This document shows, in pieces, positions 5,982 through 6,390 of a stretch of 6,390 nucleotides of DNA (within the stretch, counting starts at the first letter, position 1; each line of letters begins with the position of its first letter). The translations under genes and the position numbers were made by a program. Source of the DNA: Alphaproteobacteria bacterium (lineage in GTDB: Bacteria; Pseudomonadota; Alphaproteobacteria; Rhizobiales; Aestuariivirgaceae); the NCBI GenBank assembly GCA_020441605.1, contig JAGRLX010000136.1:1-6390 (forward strand), read 5' to 3'. Under the pieces are notes generated by a model. It was not told where the DNA came from. It saw only the letters and a program-made list of their open reading frames with translations, and did not search any database.

Positions 5982-6363
5982 CACTGCGGTTTTCTTGATT
6001 TTGGTTAAGAATGACAGAACAGCATAGACAAGACTTGCCGCCAGTCCACTATCGACAACCTCGCCTAAAGCTCTGACCCCCAGCCGGCCTCCGGGCAGCC
6101 GGCAGCGAGACAGCAAATTCGTTCTGGGCTATGCCTGTGACAACTGCGCTGTCGCGAGAGACGATCAGCAACAACAGGTAGCCGGGACGGCTGGTGTCAG
6201 GCCACGGAGGATCGAAAGACTCGCCTCTATCCACGAAGCCGCACCGCAGCCCTCTCTGCAGACCTTGAGCGAGGGGCAAGGAAGCATACCGCGGACATTT
6301 CGTGACACCGTCGCAAACTCATTTTATTCAATAATATCAATTAGTTAAGTGGCGGAGGGAAAG
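5982..6363. other. 382-bp region upstream of the channel with no supported gene
   Basis: The part from 5982 to 6116 is open in frame with the channel and may be an N-terminal extension (see the start question). It also holds a weak - strand promoter-like pair, TGGACT (6043-6048) and TATGCT (6021-6026) with a 16-base spacer, and a GC-rich dyad GCCGGC (6083-6088 and 6098-6103). From 6117 to 6300 I see no recognisable protein, RNA or repeat. From about 6318 to 6348 the base composition becomes strongly AT-rich (TTTATTCAATAATATCAA), typical of a promoter region and unlike the rest of the window. Confidence 0.5.
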
Positions 6364-6390
6364 GTGCTGGAATCCAACCTTCTTTTGTGG
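6364..6390 (+). CDS. Possible start of a rightward gene, truncated by the window end
   Basis: A GTG at 6364 follows GGAGGG (6354-6359) and opens a frame (M/V-L-E-S-N-L-L-L-W) running off the window. An in-frame TAA lies at 6346-6348, just behind an alternative GTG at 6349. The AT-rich stretch before it, including TAATAT at 6332-6337, could hold its promoter. Nine codons cannot identify a product or prove coding. Confidence 0.25.

Noticed and set aside
6083..6103. GCCGGC dyad as a terminator
   Set aside because: It has only a 6-bp stem of a self-complementary word and no T-run, and it lies upstream of the channel rather than after a gene.
6049..6279. A 76-codon frame on the - strand upstream of the channel
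   Set aside because: It begins at TTG without a ribosome-binding site and its translation is not recognisable.

Overview
This window looks like ordinary chromosomal DNA of a GC-rich alphaproteobacterium, most likely from the Hyphomicrobiales (rhizobial) group. I base that on codon use, on the decarboxylase plus GNAT pair, and on the DUF883/holin-X pair. This is family recognition by eye; no search was run. I see no insertion sequence, phage module, CRISPR array, rRNA or tRNA.

Left part (2-1008, + strand): the 3' end of a PLP-dependent ornithine/lysine decarboxylase (polyamine synthesis), followed 42 bp later by a GNAT acetyltransferase. A perfect 14-bp hairpin lies between the acetyltransferase and the convergent next gene and probably ends transcription.

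Middle (1023-4019, - strand, read right to left): an AbfD-like flavoprotein of the 4-hydroxybutyryl-CoA dehydratase / HpaB superfamily, then a six-helix membrane protein with Cys, Met and Lys motifs (DUF2182), then a soluble Cys-rich DUF1326 protein. The last two are 12 bp apart and form a recognisable module of unknown function. Their cysteine patterns suggest metal or thiol chemistry. The flavoprotein lies 72 bp upstream in the same direction, so a three-gene unit is possible but not proven. This is the least understood part of the window.

Right part (4172-5981, - strand): a DUF883 (ElaB/YqjD-like) tail-anchored helical protein and a YqjE-like holin-X membrane protein form a two-gene envelope/stress-type operon behind a plausible sigma-70 promoter. 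Upstream of it is a single-domain voltage-gated K+ channel with a complete S1-S6 layout and a TTIGYGD filter. Its start is uncertain (GTG at 5981 or TTG at 6116). The last 380 bp hold no gene I can support, except a possible gene start on the + strand at the very end.

The main points for follow-up are the DUF2182-DUF1326 module and its neighbour, a one-residue shift in the iron-sulfur ligand motif of the AbfD-like protein, the contested channel start, and several small regulatory-looking sequences in the gaps.
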